Of a DNA stretch of 7,633 bases, positions 1-5,021 are shown one piece after another. The notes below the pieces were generated by a model. It ran no database searches and had not been told where the DNA came from. It worked only from the letters and a program-made list of their open reading frames with translations. This stretch comes from Acidobacteriota bacterium (GTDB lineage: Bacteria > Acidobacteriota > Vicinamibacteria > Vicinamibacterales > Fen-181), in the NCBI GenBank assembly GCA_003157675.1, contig PMKG01000141.1, positions 1-7,633 of the forward strand, read 5' to 3'. Position numbers and translations under genes: made by a program. How positions within the stretch are numbered: the first letter of the stretch is position 1; each line of letters begins with the position of its first letter.

Positions 1-1
1 T

Positions 2-613
2 CGCGGCAAGGCCGACGGCATCTTTATCAACACCGCCGGCATCGGCTGGGTGCCGGAGGGCGTTCAGATATCGCCCGGTAGGGTCCAGCCCGTCGATGCG
101 ATCCTGCTAAGCGGCGACCTCGGCCGTCACGGCATGGCGATCATGGCCGCGCGGGAAGGGCTGAGGTTCGAGAGCGCGATCGAGAGCGACTGCGCCCCGC
201 TGTGGGAGCCGGTGCGCGACCTGCTGGCGTCGGGCGTCGAGGTGCACTGCCTTCGCGACCTCACGCGCGGCGGCCTGGTCAGCGCGCTGAACGAGATCGC
301 CGGCGGGGCAGGCGTCGGCATCACCATCGACGAGCGGGAAGTCTCTGTTCGCGAAGACGTGCGCGGGGCGTGCGAGATCCTCGGGTTCGACCCGATGTAC
401 GTCGCCAACGAGGGGCGTTTCGTCGCCTTCGTGCCCGACGCGGACGCCGCCCGGGCCGTCGCCGTGCTTCGGCGTCATGCGGTGAGCGACGGCGCCGTCG
501 TCATCGGGGAGGTACGGTCCGAGAGCGCGGGCCTCGTCCTCGTCCGCAGCCTGCTCGGGTCGACGCGCGTGCTCGACATGCTCAGCGGCGAGCAACTCCC
601 GCGGATCTGTTAG
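2..613 (+). CDS. hypE: HypE, [NiFe]-hydrogenase maturation protein (3' part)
   Basis: This is the C-terminal part (203 residues visible) of HypE; the open frame runs in from the window start, so the N-terminal ATP-binding half lies outside. HypE dehydrates a thiocarbamate on its C-terminal cysteine, made by HypF, to a thiocyanate that supplies the CN ligands of the NiFe(CN)2CO centre; it works in the cytoplasm with HypC/HypD. Visible hallmarks are TAGIGWVPEGV near the start, SGDLGRHGMAIMAAREGL, LRDLTRGGL (the family's RDPTRGG segment), GFDPMYVANEGRF, and the last four residues Pro-Arg-Ile-Cys, which carry the acceptor cysteine. The intact C-terminus argues for a working gene. Other hyp or hydrogenase genes probably lie upstream of the window (inference). 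A GTG at 50 is internal, not the start. Its TAG stop at 611-613 overlaps a possible -10 box for the next gene. Confidence 0.96.
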   Translation, partial: RGKADGIFINTAGIGWVPEGVQISPGRVQPVDAILLSGDLGRHGMAIMAAREGLRFESAIESDCAPLWEPVRDLLASGVEVHCLRDLTRGGLVSALNEIAGGAGVGITIDEREVSVREDVRGACEILGFDPMYVANEGRFVAFVPDADAARAVAVLRRHAVSDGAVVIGEVRSESAGLVLVRSLLGSTRVLDMLSGEQLPRIC

Positions 614-616
614 GAT
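608..616 (+). promoter_or_regulatory. Possible extended -10 element before the 74-residue gene
   Basis: TG-T-TAGGAT fits an extended -10 pattern (TGN then a TATAAT-like hexamer, 4 of 6 matches) and overlaps the hypE stop. The next start codon is 9 nt after the hexamer, so any transcript would have almost no leader. No clear -35 was found. The alternative is read-through from hypE with the AGGA at 612-615 acting as a weak ribosome site. Confidence 0.25.
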
Positions 617-625
617 CCAGCCATC

Positions 626-850
626 ATGATCTGGTCATTCGAGCGCGGCGGCCAGCAGACGTCGTGCGAGATCCGGCGCGACGAGGACGGGCAGTGGTAC
701 GAGTTCGTCGTGACGAACCCCGACGGCTCGGAAAAGGCTGAGCGGTACGAGGAGCCGTCCGAGGTGGTCACCCGCTCGGTCGACGTCATGCGCGGCCTGA
801 TCGAGGACGGCTGGCGGTCCCTCCCCGCGAAAGTGCCGTCGATCGGCTGA
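626..850 (+). CDS. Small conserved-looking protein of unknown function (74 aa)
   Basis: This 74-residue protein begins MIWSFERGGQQ and has no signal peptide or membrane segment. It is acidic and looks like a small beta-rich N-terminal half (WSFERGG, SCEIRRDEDGQWYEFVVTNPDGSEKAERY) followed by one helix (SEVVTRSVDVMRGLIEDGW). I recall similar short proteins annotated as hypothetical in acidobacterial genomes but know no function. The gene starts 12 bases after the hypE stop on the same strand, so it may be the last gene of a hyp operon or be read from its own promoter at 608-616. AGGA at 612-615 is the only candidate ribosome site and is weak. Codon use is the same GC-rich style as its neighbours, which supports a real gene. 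A minus-strand frame across the same bases has no recognisable features. Confidence 0.7.
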   Translation: MIWSFERGGQQTSCEIRRDEDGQWYEFVVTNPDGSEKAERYEEPSEVVTRSVDVMRGLIEDGWRSLPAKVPSIG

Positions 851-1078
851 GGCGACACCCGCCGGTGACAGAGTCCCGGCCGGTGGACACCCGCCAGTCT
901 CCGTCCCGCCTCCGTCGGCTGAAATGCGCGGCCAGATCGACCCACCCCATTGGTACCCTCATTGCTGGTGCAGTGATCGGTTCCCGCAACGAATGCCACC
1001 ATGAAGTCCACGGGCCGGCATGGCCGCGCCTGATAGCACGATCCGATGCCGGCGTTCGGACTGAAAGCGAGGGATCAA
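851..1078. other. Intergenic stretch with a short direct repeat
   Basis: These 228 bases between two small plus-strand genes hold no convincing gene. The 10-mer GACACCCGCC occurs twice, at 854-863 and 886-895, and CCGGTG is also repeated just after the first copy and just before the second. No clear promoter was found for the downstream gene. A short open frame through here (865-1089) gives a low-complexity Arg/Ser-rich peptide and is not supported. Confidence 0.4.
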
Positions 1079-1294
1079 ATGATGGTTGATGAAGCGCCGG
1101 ACGGGATGGTCAACCGCGTCCGGTCGGAGTTCCTCGAGATGCCGGGCCTCAAGCTGACGGTCTGGCAGGCCCAGCGGCTGTGGGGCGTCGATCAGCCGAC
1201 GTGCGAAGCGGTGATCGAAAGGTTGACCGAAGCACGATTCCTGGCGCGCACGCGCGACGGGGCGGTCGTGCTCCGGGCGTCGACCTCCGTGTAA
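1079..1294 (+). CDS. Small winged-helix-like protein (71 aa)
   Basis: The 71-residue product looks like a single winged helix-turn-helix: a first helix (residues 10-20), then LTVWQAQRLWGVDQPTCEAV (26-45), which fits a helix-turn-recognition-helix with the turn at GVD, and a wing at FLARTRDGAVVL (54-65). I recall close relatives as short uncharacterised proteins in acidobacterial genomes; a DNA-binding or regulatory role is inferred, with no known target. The frame stays open to 1046, but GAGGGA at 1069-1074 lies 4 nt before ATG 1079 and 7 nt before ATG 1082, so one of these two adjacent codons is the likely start (70 or 71 residues). The gene ends only 3 bases from the convergent lemA stop, leaving no room for a terminator between them. 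Confidence 0.75.
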   Translation: MMVDEAPDGMVNRVRSEFLEMPGLKLTVWQAQRLWGVDQPTCEAVIERLTEARFLARTRDGAVVLRASTSV

Positions 1295-1297
1295 TTC

Positions 1298-1879
1298 CTA
1301 CTTGCCGAAATCGACTTTCGGCACCTGCTTGGCCTCCGCCGGGGCCTGGAAGAAGGGGTATTCCTTGAAGCCGAACATGCTGCCGGTCATGTTCGACGGG
1401 AACGACCGCCGGAGCGTGTTGTAGGCCTGCACCTTCTCGTTGTAGCGCATCCGCTCCACCGCGATTCGGTTCTCGGTGCCCGACAGCTCATCCATCAGGC
1501 GTGCGAACTGTTGGTCGGCCTTCAGGTTCGGGTAGTTCTCGACGACGACCAGGAGGCGCGCCAGGGCCGAGGTCTGCTCGTTCGCTGCGGCGAACTTCTC
1601 CTCCGGGGTCTTCGCCCCGGCCATCTTCGCGCGCGAGTCGGCGATCGCCTGGTACACACCCTGCTCGTGCGTGGCATAGCCCTTCACGGTGTTGACCAAG
1701 TTGGGGATCAGGTCGTTGCGGCGCTGGAGCTGGTTGTCCACCTGCGCCAACTGCGCCTTGATGCCTTCCTCCTGGCCGACGAACTTGTTGTAGGAGCAGC
1801 CGGACAGCGCGAGCGCGCCCACGCCGAGCCACGCGACCAGGGCATACCGCACCGTCGTCGAAATCTTGTTCAGTCGCAT
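1298..1879 (-). CDS. lemA: LemA family lipoprotein
   Basis: A 193-residue LemA-family protein. The N-terminus is a lipoprotein signal: basic start MRLNKISTTVR, hydrophobic stretch, lipobox Leu-Ser-Gly-Cys at 25-28, so the mature protein should be anchored at Cys28. The LemA core is a long helical bundle; family signatures are QRRNDLIPNLVNTVKGYATHE (52-72), ENYPNLKA (114-121) and TENRIAVERMRYNEKVQAYN (135-154). The biochemical function is unsettled; LemA often sits next to TPM-domain genes, as here. An in-frame ATG at 1885 is only 2 nt from the GGAGG at 1888-1892, while the ATG at 1879 is 8 nt away, so 1879 is preferred. It is the last gene of a minus-strand cluster, 76 bases after the TPM gene, with a 7-bp repeat array in the gap. 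Confidence 0.95.
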   Translation of the reverse strand: MRLNKISTTVRYALVAWLGVGALALSGCSYNKFVGQEEGIKAQLAQVDNQLQRRNDLIPNLVNTVKGYATHEQGVYQAIADSRAKMAGAKTPEEKFAAANEQTSALARLLVVVENYPNLKADQQFARLMDELSGTENRIAVERMRYNEKVQAYNTLRRSFPSNMTGSMFGFKEYPFFQAPAEAKQVPKVDFGK

Positions 1880-1886
1880 CGTCATT

Positions 1887-1892
1887 CCCTCC
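1887..1892 (-). promoter_or_regulatory. Shine-Dalgarno site that decides the lemA start
   Basis: On the minus strand this reads GGAGGG. Spacing to the upstream ATG (1885) is about 2 nt, too short; spacing to the second ATG (1879) is 8 nt, which is normal. Starting at 1879 removes two residues and leaves a standard lipoprotein signal. Confidence 0.7.
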
Positions 1893-1919
1893 GATATACC
1901 CCGTGCTCAGTCGTGTTGG

Positions 1920-1954
1920 TCTTGAGTCCTGAGTCCTGAGTCTTGAGCCCTGAG
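1920..1954. repeat. Five tandem 7-bp repeats (array 1)
   Basis: On the plus strand five heptads run TCTTGAG, TCCTGAG, TCCTGAG, TCTTGAG, CCCTGAG, with no indels. On the minus strand, the coding strand here, the unit reads GACTCAG or GGCTCAA, that is GRCTCAR. The array lies just after the TPM stop codon and before the lemA ribosome site, inside the presumed operon, and is not translated. It shares its first five positions with the arrays at 3567-3597 and 3710-3740. Confidence 0.85.
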
Positions 1955-1955
1955 C

Positions 1956-2792
1956 CTACCAGCTGGCGCCGCCGCCGCCGCCCCCGCTGCCGCCGCCCCC
2001 AAAGCCGCCGAACCCTCCGCCGAACCCGCCTCCACCGCCGCCGAACGGGCCGACGCCGCTGTTCCAGCCGCTCCATCCGCCGCCGCCCCACCGGCGGTAG
2101 CCGCCCAGCGGGAGACCGGGCCCGCCGCGGCTGGTCAGCGCGCTGATGACCATCATCACCACGATGCCGATGACGATCGCCCACAGGGGCAGTCCGCCTT
2201 GCCTGGTCCGTCGAACCTGCGCCGGCCGGGGAACATCCGGTAGAGTGACGTTGCGGCCCTCGGCGATTCTGCCGATGAGACGCGTGACGCCGGCCGCGAG
2301 GCCCTGGCCGAACTCGCCGCGCCTGAACGCCGGCACCATGAACTCGCGGCTGGTCTCGCCGGAGTACCCGTCGGTGACGAACTCCTCGAGCCCGTACCCG
2401 ACCTCGATCCACACCTTCCGGTCGCGGACGGCCAACAGGACGAGCAGCCCGTTGTCCTTGCCCTTCTGGCCGATCCCCTGGCCGTGATTCTCGAACAGCT
2501 TGACGGCGTACTCGCGGATGTCGGCGTAAGGCGCGAAAGTCGGCACGGTGACGACCACCACCACGTCGCCGGTCGCGGCCTGAAGCGCCCGGATGGCGCG
2601 GTCCATGGCGGCCGCGCTCGCCGGGTCGATGGCGCCCCCGAAGTCATTGACCGGTTCGGTGAGAGTCGGGAGTTCGGCGGAGGGAGCCTGGGCGACGCCC
2701 GCCACCGCGCCGGCAGTCGCGATCGGCGCGAGCAGCAGGAGCGCGGCCAGCAGCCACGCGAGCCGGCCCGCCGAGGGCCTCACCGCGTCCAT
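1956..2792 (-). CDS. TPM-domain membrane protein with glycine-rich tail (YgcG-like)
   Basis: A 278-residue TPM-domain protein. Order: signal peptide or signal anchor (about 10-35, LAWLLAALLLLAPIATAGAV); TPM domain from about 42, with VNDFGG at 48-53, GDVVVVVTVP at 75-84, GQGIGQKGKDNGLLVLLAVR at 104-123 and VWIEVGYGLEE at 127-137; a membrane segment at 201-220; then a tail of Gly, Trp, Tyr and Phe ending in long Gly runs (246-275) and Ala-Ser-Trp. The domain should face the periplasm. Some TPM proteins have phosphatase activity and others have structural roles; the function here is unknown. The start is ATG 2792, overlapping the upstream stop by 13 bp. A GTG at 2783 would give a 4-bp GTGA overlap and is a real alternative; neither has a strong ribosome site, which suggests translational coupling. 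The open frame extends far upstream of 2792, but that part is only a shadow of the preceding gene. Confidence 0.93.
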   Translation of the reverse strand: MDAVRPSAGRLAWLLAALLLLAPIATAGAVAGVAQAPSAELPTLTEPVNDFGGAIDPASAAAMDRAIRALQAATGDVVVVVTVPTFAPYADIREYAVKLFENHGQGIGQKGKDNGLLVLLAVRDRKVWIEVGYGLEEFVTDGYSGETSREFMVPAFRRGEFGQGLAAGVTRLIGRIAEGRNVTLPDVPRPAQVRRTRQGGLPLWAIVIGIVVMMVISALTSRGGPGLPLGGYRRWGGGGWSGWNSGVGPFGGGGGGFGGGFGGFGGGGSGGGGGGASW

Positions 2793-3526
2793 TCGTCCAC
2801 CAGGGCCACCAGCCGCTCGACGGCCTGCAGGTGGGCCGGGAAAAACGCCGCCACGTCGATGTCGTGGAAGCGCTCGGACTTCTGGTGCGAGAGCACCGGC
2901 CTGAGCGCGTCGGCGGGCAGGTGCAGGTGCTCGCCGGCGAAATGAAGCAGCGCGTCCGGCGTCCGGGCGTTGACGCCGTAGAGCCGGGCGATGTTGACGA
3001 GCAGGGCCCGCAGCGGGATGGCTGATGCCGACACGAGGCGGGCCAGCGCGCCAGGATCGCCGTCGGTCTCGATGAACCCCTGACGCAGGTGCAGCAGGTG
3101 GCTGCGTGCCTGCGTTTCGCACGCGCGCCGCAGGTCGGCGTCCGCCACCTCGAGGCCGGCGAACGGGTTCTCGCCGATGACGACCACATGGCGGGCGATC
3201 ATTTGGCTGAACTCGAGCGGGAACGCGTCGAGCGAGCGGCGGACCTCGTCCGCCGCGAGTATCAAGGGGACCGCCAGGCCCCGCTTCGTCCAGGCCTTCG
3301 AGAGCGGCGCCAGCCGCGCCAGGTCCGCGTGCCGCAGGTCGTCGACCACCACGAGCGTATGCACGCGATCGCCGTGCTGCAGCTCTCCCTCGTCGGCCGC
3401 GGACGTGTCGCCGAGCGTCCCGTGCGCCTCGTAGACGACGAGCGAACGGAGCCGGGTGTCGAGCACGGCGCGCAGGTCGGCGATCAGGCCGTCGACCGCC
3501 TCGCGCCACGAACTGATGGAACCCAT
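2780..3526 (-). CDS. Nucleotidyltransferase-fold-like protein, probably catalytically degenerate
   Basis: A 248-residue soluble protein, first gene of the cluster with the TPM and LemA genes. The N-terminal half (about 15-130) has the pattern of a nucleotidyltransferase fold: helix with VLDTRLRSLVVYEAHGT, then VHTLVVVDD where active enzymes have the DxD strand, then AVPLILAADEVRRSLDAFPLEF. The second half (130-248) is all-helical (ADLRRACETQARSHLLHLRQGFIET and on). In active enzymes a Gly-Ser and two Asp/Glu would be expected; here the first motif reads Tyr-Glu-Ala-His-Gly and the second Asp-Arg-Val-His, so catalysis looks lost. Family assignment rests on pattern memory and is moderate. The start at 3526 is well supported by GAGGAGGAG just upstream. 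A role tied to the envelope proteins downstream is guilt by association only. Confidence 0.85.
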   Translation of the reverse strand: MGSISSWREAVDGLIADLRAVLDTRLRSLVVYEAHGTLGDTSAADEGELQHGDRVHTLVVVDDLRHADLARLAPLSKAWTKRGLAVPLILAADEVRRSLDAFPLEFSQMIARHVVVIGENPFAGLEVADADLRRACETQARSHLLHLRQGFIETDGDPGALARLVSASAIPLRALLVNIARLYGVNARTPDALLHFAGEHLHLPADALRPVLSHQKSERFHDIDVAAFFPAHLQAVERLVALVDEWTR

Positions 3527-3528
3527 GA

Positions 3529-3537
3529 CTCCTCCTC
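3529..3537 (-). promoter_or_regulatory. Strong Shine-Dalgarno site of the three-gene cluster
   Basis: Read on the minus strand this is GAGGAGGAG, ending 2 nt before ATG 3526, with its central AGGAG about 5 nt from the start. It fixes the start of the first gene and shows that this genome uses SD-led initiation, in contrast to the leaderless-looking starts elsewhere in the window. Confidence 0.8.
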
Positions 3538-3566
3538 AACGCGGTACGGTGATTATTCTAGTCGAT

Positions 3567-3597
3567 CGGCTCGTGACTCGCGGCTTGCGACTTGCGG
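3567..3597 (+). repeat. Degenerate 7-bp repeats, left arm (array 2)
   Basis: Four heptads in register: CGGCTCG, TGACTCG, CGGCTTG, CGACTTG, followed by CGG. Shifted by one base the unit is GRCTYGN. The reverse complement of the array at 3710-3740 matches it at 23 of 31 positions, so the two form imperfect inverted repeats around the hairpin block between them. Confidence 0.75.
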
Positions 3598-3656
3598 CGG
3601 TGCTGAGTGAGCGTATGCATCAGAGGCCGGTTCCTTCCGGGGGCGGCGCGCGACGA

Positions 3657-3710
3657 CGCGGGCCAGGAGGCCCGCGCCACCCAGATGGTGGAGCCGGCGT
3701 CCTCGCCGGC
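3657..3710. repeat. Three back-to-back perfect hairpins
   Basis: Hairpin 1 (3657-3676): 8-bp stem CGCGGGCC, loop AGGA. Hairpin 2 (3677-3691): 5-bp stem CCACC, loop CAGAT. Hairpin 3 (3693-3710): 7-bp stem GCCGGCG, loop TCCT. All stems are perfect, and only base 3692 separates hairpins 2 and 3. The first and third loops are complementary (AGGA with TCCT), so a loop-loop contact is possible. No T-run follows on either strand, which argues against a simple intrinsic terminator. Confidence 0.75.
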
Positions 3711-3740
3711 CGTCAGCCGCCAGCCGCGAGCCGCTGGCCG
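3710..3740 (-). repeat. Degenerate 7-bp repeats, right arm (array 3)
   Basis: On the plus strand the heptads are TCAGCCG, CCAGCCG, CGAGCCG, CTGGCCG (3713-3740). On the minus strand they read CGGCCAG, CGGCTCG, CGGCTGG, CGGCTGA, the same unit as array 2 in the opposite orientation. The array ends 9 bases before the -10-like box of yvcK, so it occupies the place where a -35 would be expected. Confidence 0.7.
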
Positions 3741-3749
3741 GAGTAGATG

Positions 3750-3755
3750 TAGAAT
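3750..3755 (+). promoter_or_regulatory. -10-like box for leaderless yvcK
   Basis: TAGAAT (5 of 6 matches to TATAAT) is followed by exactly 7 nt and then ATG 3763, so transcription would begin at or beside the start codon. No -35-like hexamer stands at the usual distance; that position is within heptad array 3. GGAG at 3740-3743, 10 nt before an alternative ATG at 3754, is a competing SD-based reading. Confidence 0.5.
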
Positions 3756-3762
3756 GCGCCCT

Positions 3763-4752
3763 ATGCGCCTGCGCGAGATCGAGGTCGGATGCATCGGTGG
3801 CGGCACGGGCCTCCCGAGCCTGCTCGGCGGCCTGAAGACGAATCCCTGGCTGCAGGTGAACGCGGTCGTCACGATGTTCGACAGCGGCGGCAGTTCGGGG
3901 ATGCTGCGCGACCAGCTCGGGGTGCTGCCGCCTGGCGACATCCTCAAGTGCGCGCTCGCCCTCGCGCGCAACGAGGCCGAGGCGCGTCGCGTTCTGCTCT
4001 CGCGGCTCCCGACGCTCGAACACGCCAGGCTCGCGGGCCACACCGGCGGGAACCTGCTGCTGTCGATGATGGAGCGGCACAGCGGCGATTTCCTGGCGGC
4101 CGTCGACGGCCTTCGGGCGCTGCTCGGCTGCCGCGGGCGCGTGTGGCCGGCCAGCGTCGAGCACTCGTCGATTTGCGCGGAGTTCACCGACGGCTCGCGA
4201 ACGTCGGGCGAAGTCGAGGTCGACGCCGGGCAGCGCGAAGGGAGAGCGGTCCGGCGCGTCTGGCTCGAGCCGCTCCCGTGCCTGCACGGCAAGGTTGCGG
4301 ACGCCATCGGGCAGTTCGAAACCGCCATCATCGGGCCGGGCAGCTTCTTCACCAGCCTGATGCCGCCGCTCCTCGTGAGCGGGATGGCCGAGGCGCTTCG
4401 GCAGGTCGAGGGGCCGATCATCCTGGTCGCCAACCTGCTGACCGAAGGCCTCGGCATGACCGGCTTCACGGCGGCGGACGAAGTGCGCTGGATCGGCGAG
4501 GCGATCGGCCGGCCGGTGGACGTCGTCGTCGTCAACACCGCGACGCCGTCGGCCGAGACGCTGGAGCGTTACGCGTCCGAGCAGAAGCACCCGCTCGAAA
4601 TCGGCAGCGTGCCCTCGACGTGCGAAGTGGTCGAAGGCGCGTTCTGGGACGGGCCGATCGCCCGCCACTCGCGCCGGCGCCTTTCCTACGCGATCTGGAG
4701 CATCATTTCGCGGCGGCTGCTCGACAATGTGCTTAGCGCTAAGCTAAAATGA
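3763..4752 (+). CDS. yvcK: YvcK/CofD-family gluconeogenesis factor
   Basis: A 329-residue protein, close to the usual YvcK length. YvcK proteins bind UDP-sugars (UDP-GlcNAc) and are needed for cell shape and growth on gluconeogenic carbon sources; the fold is shared with CofD, the lactyl-phospho-deazaflavin transferase. Motifs: CIGGGTGLPSLL (10-21) at the nucleotide site, MFDSGGSSGMLR (38-49), LPPGDILKC (55-63), AGHTGGNLLL (91-100), IIGPGSFFTSLMPPLLV (189-205) and NLLTEGLGMTGFT (224-236). These favour YvcK over CofD. In-frame ATGs at 3754 and 3763 compete; 3763 is chosen from the -10 geometry. The usual partners rapZ and whiA are absent nearby. The last codons contain the palindrome and -10 box of the next gene, and the stop overlaps an ATG (ATGA, 4749-4752). 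Upstream open frame from 3607 crosses the repeat block and is not coding. Confidence 0.93.
   Translation: MRLREIEVGCIGGGTGLPSLLGGLKTNPWLQVNAVVTMFDSGGSSGMLRDQLGVLPPGDILKCALALARNEAEARRVLLSRLPTLEHARLAGHTGGNLLLSMMERHSGDFLAAVDGLRALLGCRGRVWPASVEHSSICAEFTDGSRTSGEVEVDAGQREGRAVRRVWLEPLPCLHGKVADAIGQFETAIIGPGSFFTSLMPPLLVSGMAEALRQVEGPIILVANLLTEGLGMTGFTAADEVRWIGEAIGRPVDVVVVNTATPSAETLERYASEQKHPLEIGSVPSTCEVVEGAFWDGPIARHSRRRLSYAIWSIISRRLLDNVLSAKLK
4721..4750 (+). promoter_or_regulatory. Sigma70-type promoter with operator in the spacer
   Basis: A -35 box TCGACA (4721-4726, 5 of 6 matches to TTGACA), an 18-bp gap, and a -10 box TAAAAT (4745-4750, 5 of 6) lie within the 3' end of yvcK. The gap is largely filled by a perfect palindrome. 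ATG 4758 is exactly 7 nt after the -10 box, so the transcript would be leaderless. A repressor on the palindrome would block polymerase directly. Confidence 0.6.
4731..4744. promoter_or_regulatory. 14-bp perfect palindrome, probable operator
   Basis: GCTTAGCGCTAAGC equals its own reverse complement and sits between the -35 and -10 boxes of the small gene/nucleotidyltransferase pair. It also encodes Leu-Ser-Ala-Lys near the YvcK C-terminus. A dimeric DNA-binding protein is the expected ligand; autorepression by the first gene product is inferred from position. Confidence 0.6.
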
Positions 4753-4757
4753 CCTCG

Positions 4758-5021
4758 ATGGACATCGCGGAGATCGCCAGGGCGCTCGGCCGGCGAGGCG
4801 GGCTCAGCCGCGCGCGCCGGCTGTCGAAGCAGCGCCTCGAGGACATCGCACGAACGGGCGCGACCGCGCGCGGCGAATCGCTCCGTCTCGCGCGGGCCAT
4901 CCGGACCAACTTCGATTACGTCCGGGCCATGCACGAGCTCCACCCGCCCGCCGTCGTCCGCTCTGAAACGAATTGCCGTCGGAGACTGCCCGGCATCTAT
5001 GTCGCCGAGACCGAGACGTAG
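4758..5021 (+). CDS. Small basic protein, putative antitoxin partner (87 aa)
   Basis: An 87-residue basic protein, no signal peptide or membrane segment. Residues 6-46 (IARALGRRGGLSRARRLSKQ and on) recall the GGxARAxxLSxxRRxEIAxxAAxARW motif of small DNA-binding-like proteins. The rest has LARAIRTNFDYVRAMHELH (44-62) and a CRRRLPGIY end (73-81). It is not AbiEi, which is larger with a clear winged helix. ATG 4758 is preferred because it lies 7 nt after a -10 box; ATG 4749 (three residues longer) overlaps the yvcK stop as ATGA and would imply translational coupling instead. The gene overlaps the downstream nucleotidyltransferase by 23 bp, so the two are almost certainly co-expressed. An antitoxin or autoregulator role follows from gene order, size, charge and the palindromic operator; no family is known to me. 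Confidence 0.78.
   Translation: MDIAEIARALGRRGGLSRARRLSKQRLEDIARTGATARGESLRLARAIRTNFDYVRAMHELHPPAVVRSETNCRRRLPGIYVAETET

Larger units (their letters stand above)
3567..3740. mobile_element. Putative non-autonomous dispersed repeat (MITE/REP-like)
   Basis: This 174-bp noncoding block lies between the divergent starts of the minus-strand cluster and yvcK. Its ends are facing heptad arrays that act like imperfect 31-bp terminal inverted repeats, and its core holds three adjoining hairpins (3657-3710). It encodes no transposase. That it is mobile or multi-copy is inferred; one copy in the window cannot show it, and no target-site duplication is obvious. It may instead be a structured leader or terminator shared by the two divergent units. 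Confidence 0.4.

Noticed and set aside
854..895. Operator or attachment site at the repeated GACACCCGCC
   Set aside because: There are only two short GC-rich copies, with no linked promoter or integrase; chance is enough to explain it.
1959..2065. Repeat-like GCC/CCG-rich tract as a separate repeat element
   Set aside because: It is the glycine-rich C-terminal tail of the TPM protein, a common feature of this family, and is explained by coding.
2793..3539. N-terminal extension of the TPM frame to 527 codons
   Set aside because: The extension is an Arg/Pro/Gly-rich shadow of the upstream gene; a normal signal peptide begins just after 2792.
3567..3740. CRISPR array
   Set aside because: The repeat unit is only 7 bp, without spacers, and no cas genes are present.
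3553..4668. Long minus-strand open frame opposite yvcK (371 codons)
   Set aside because: It is the antisense shadow of a clear YvcK gene, is rich in Arg, Ala and Pro in the way of GC-rich shadow frames, has no recognisable motif, and crosses the repeat block.
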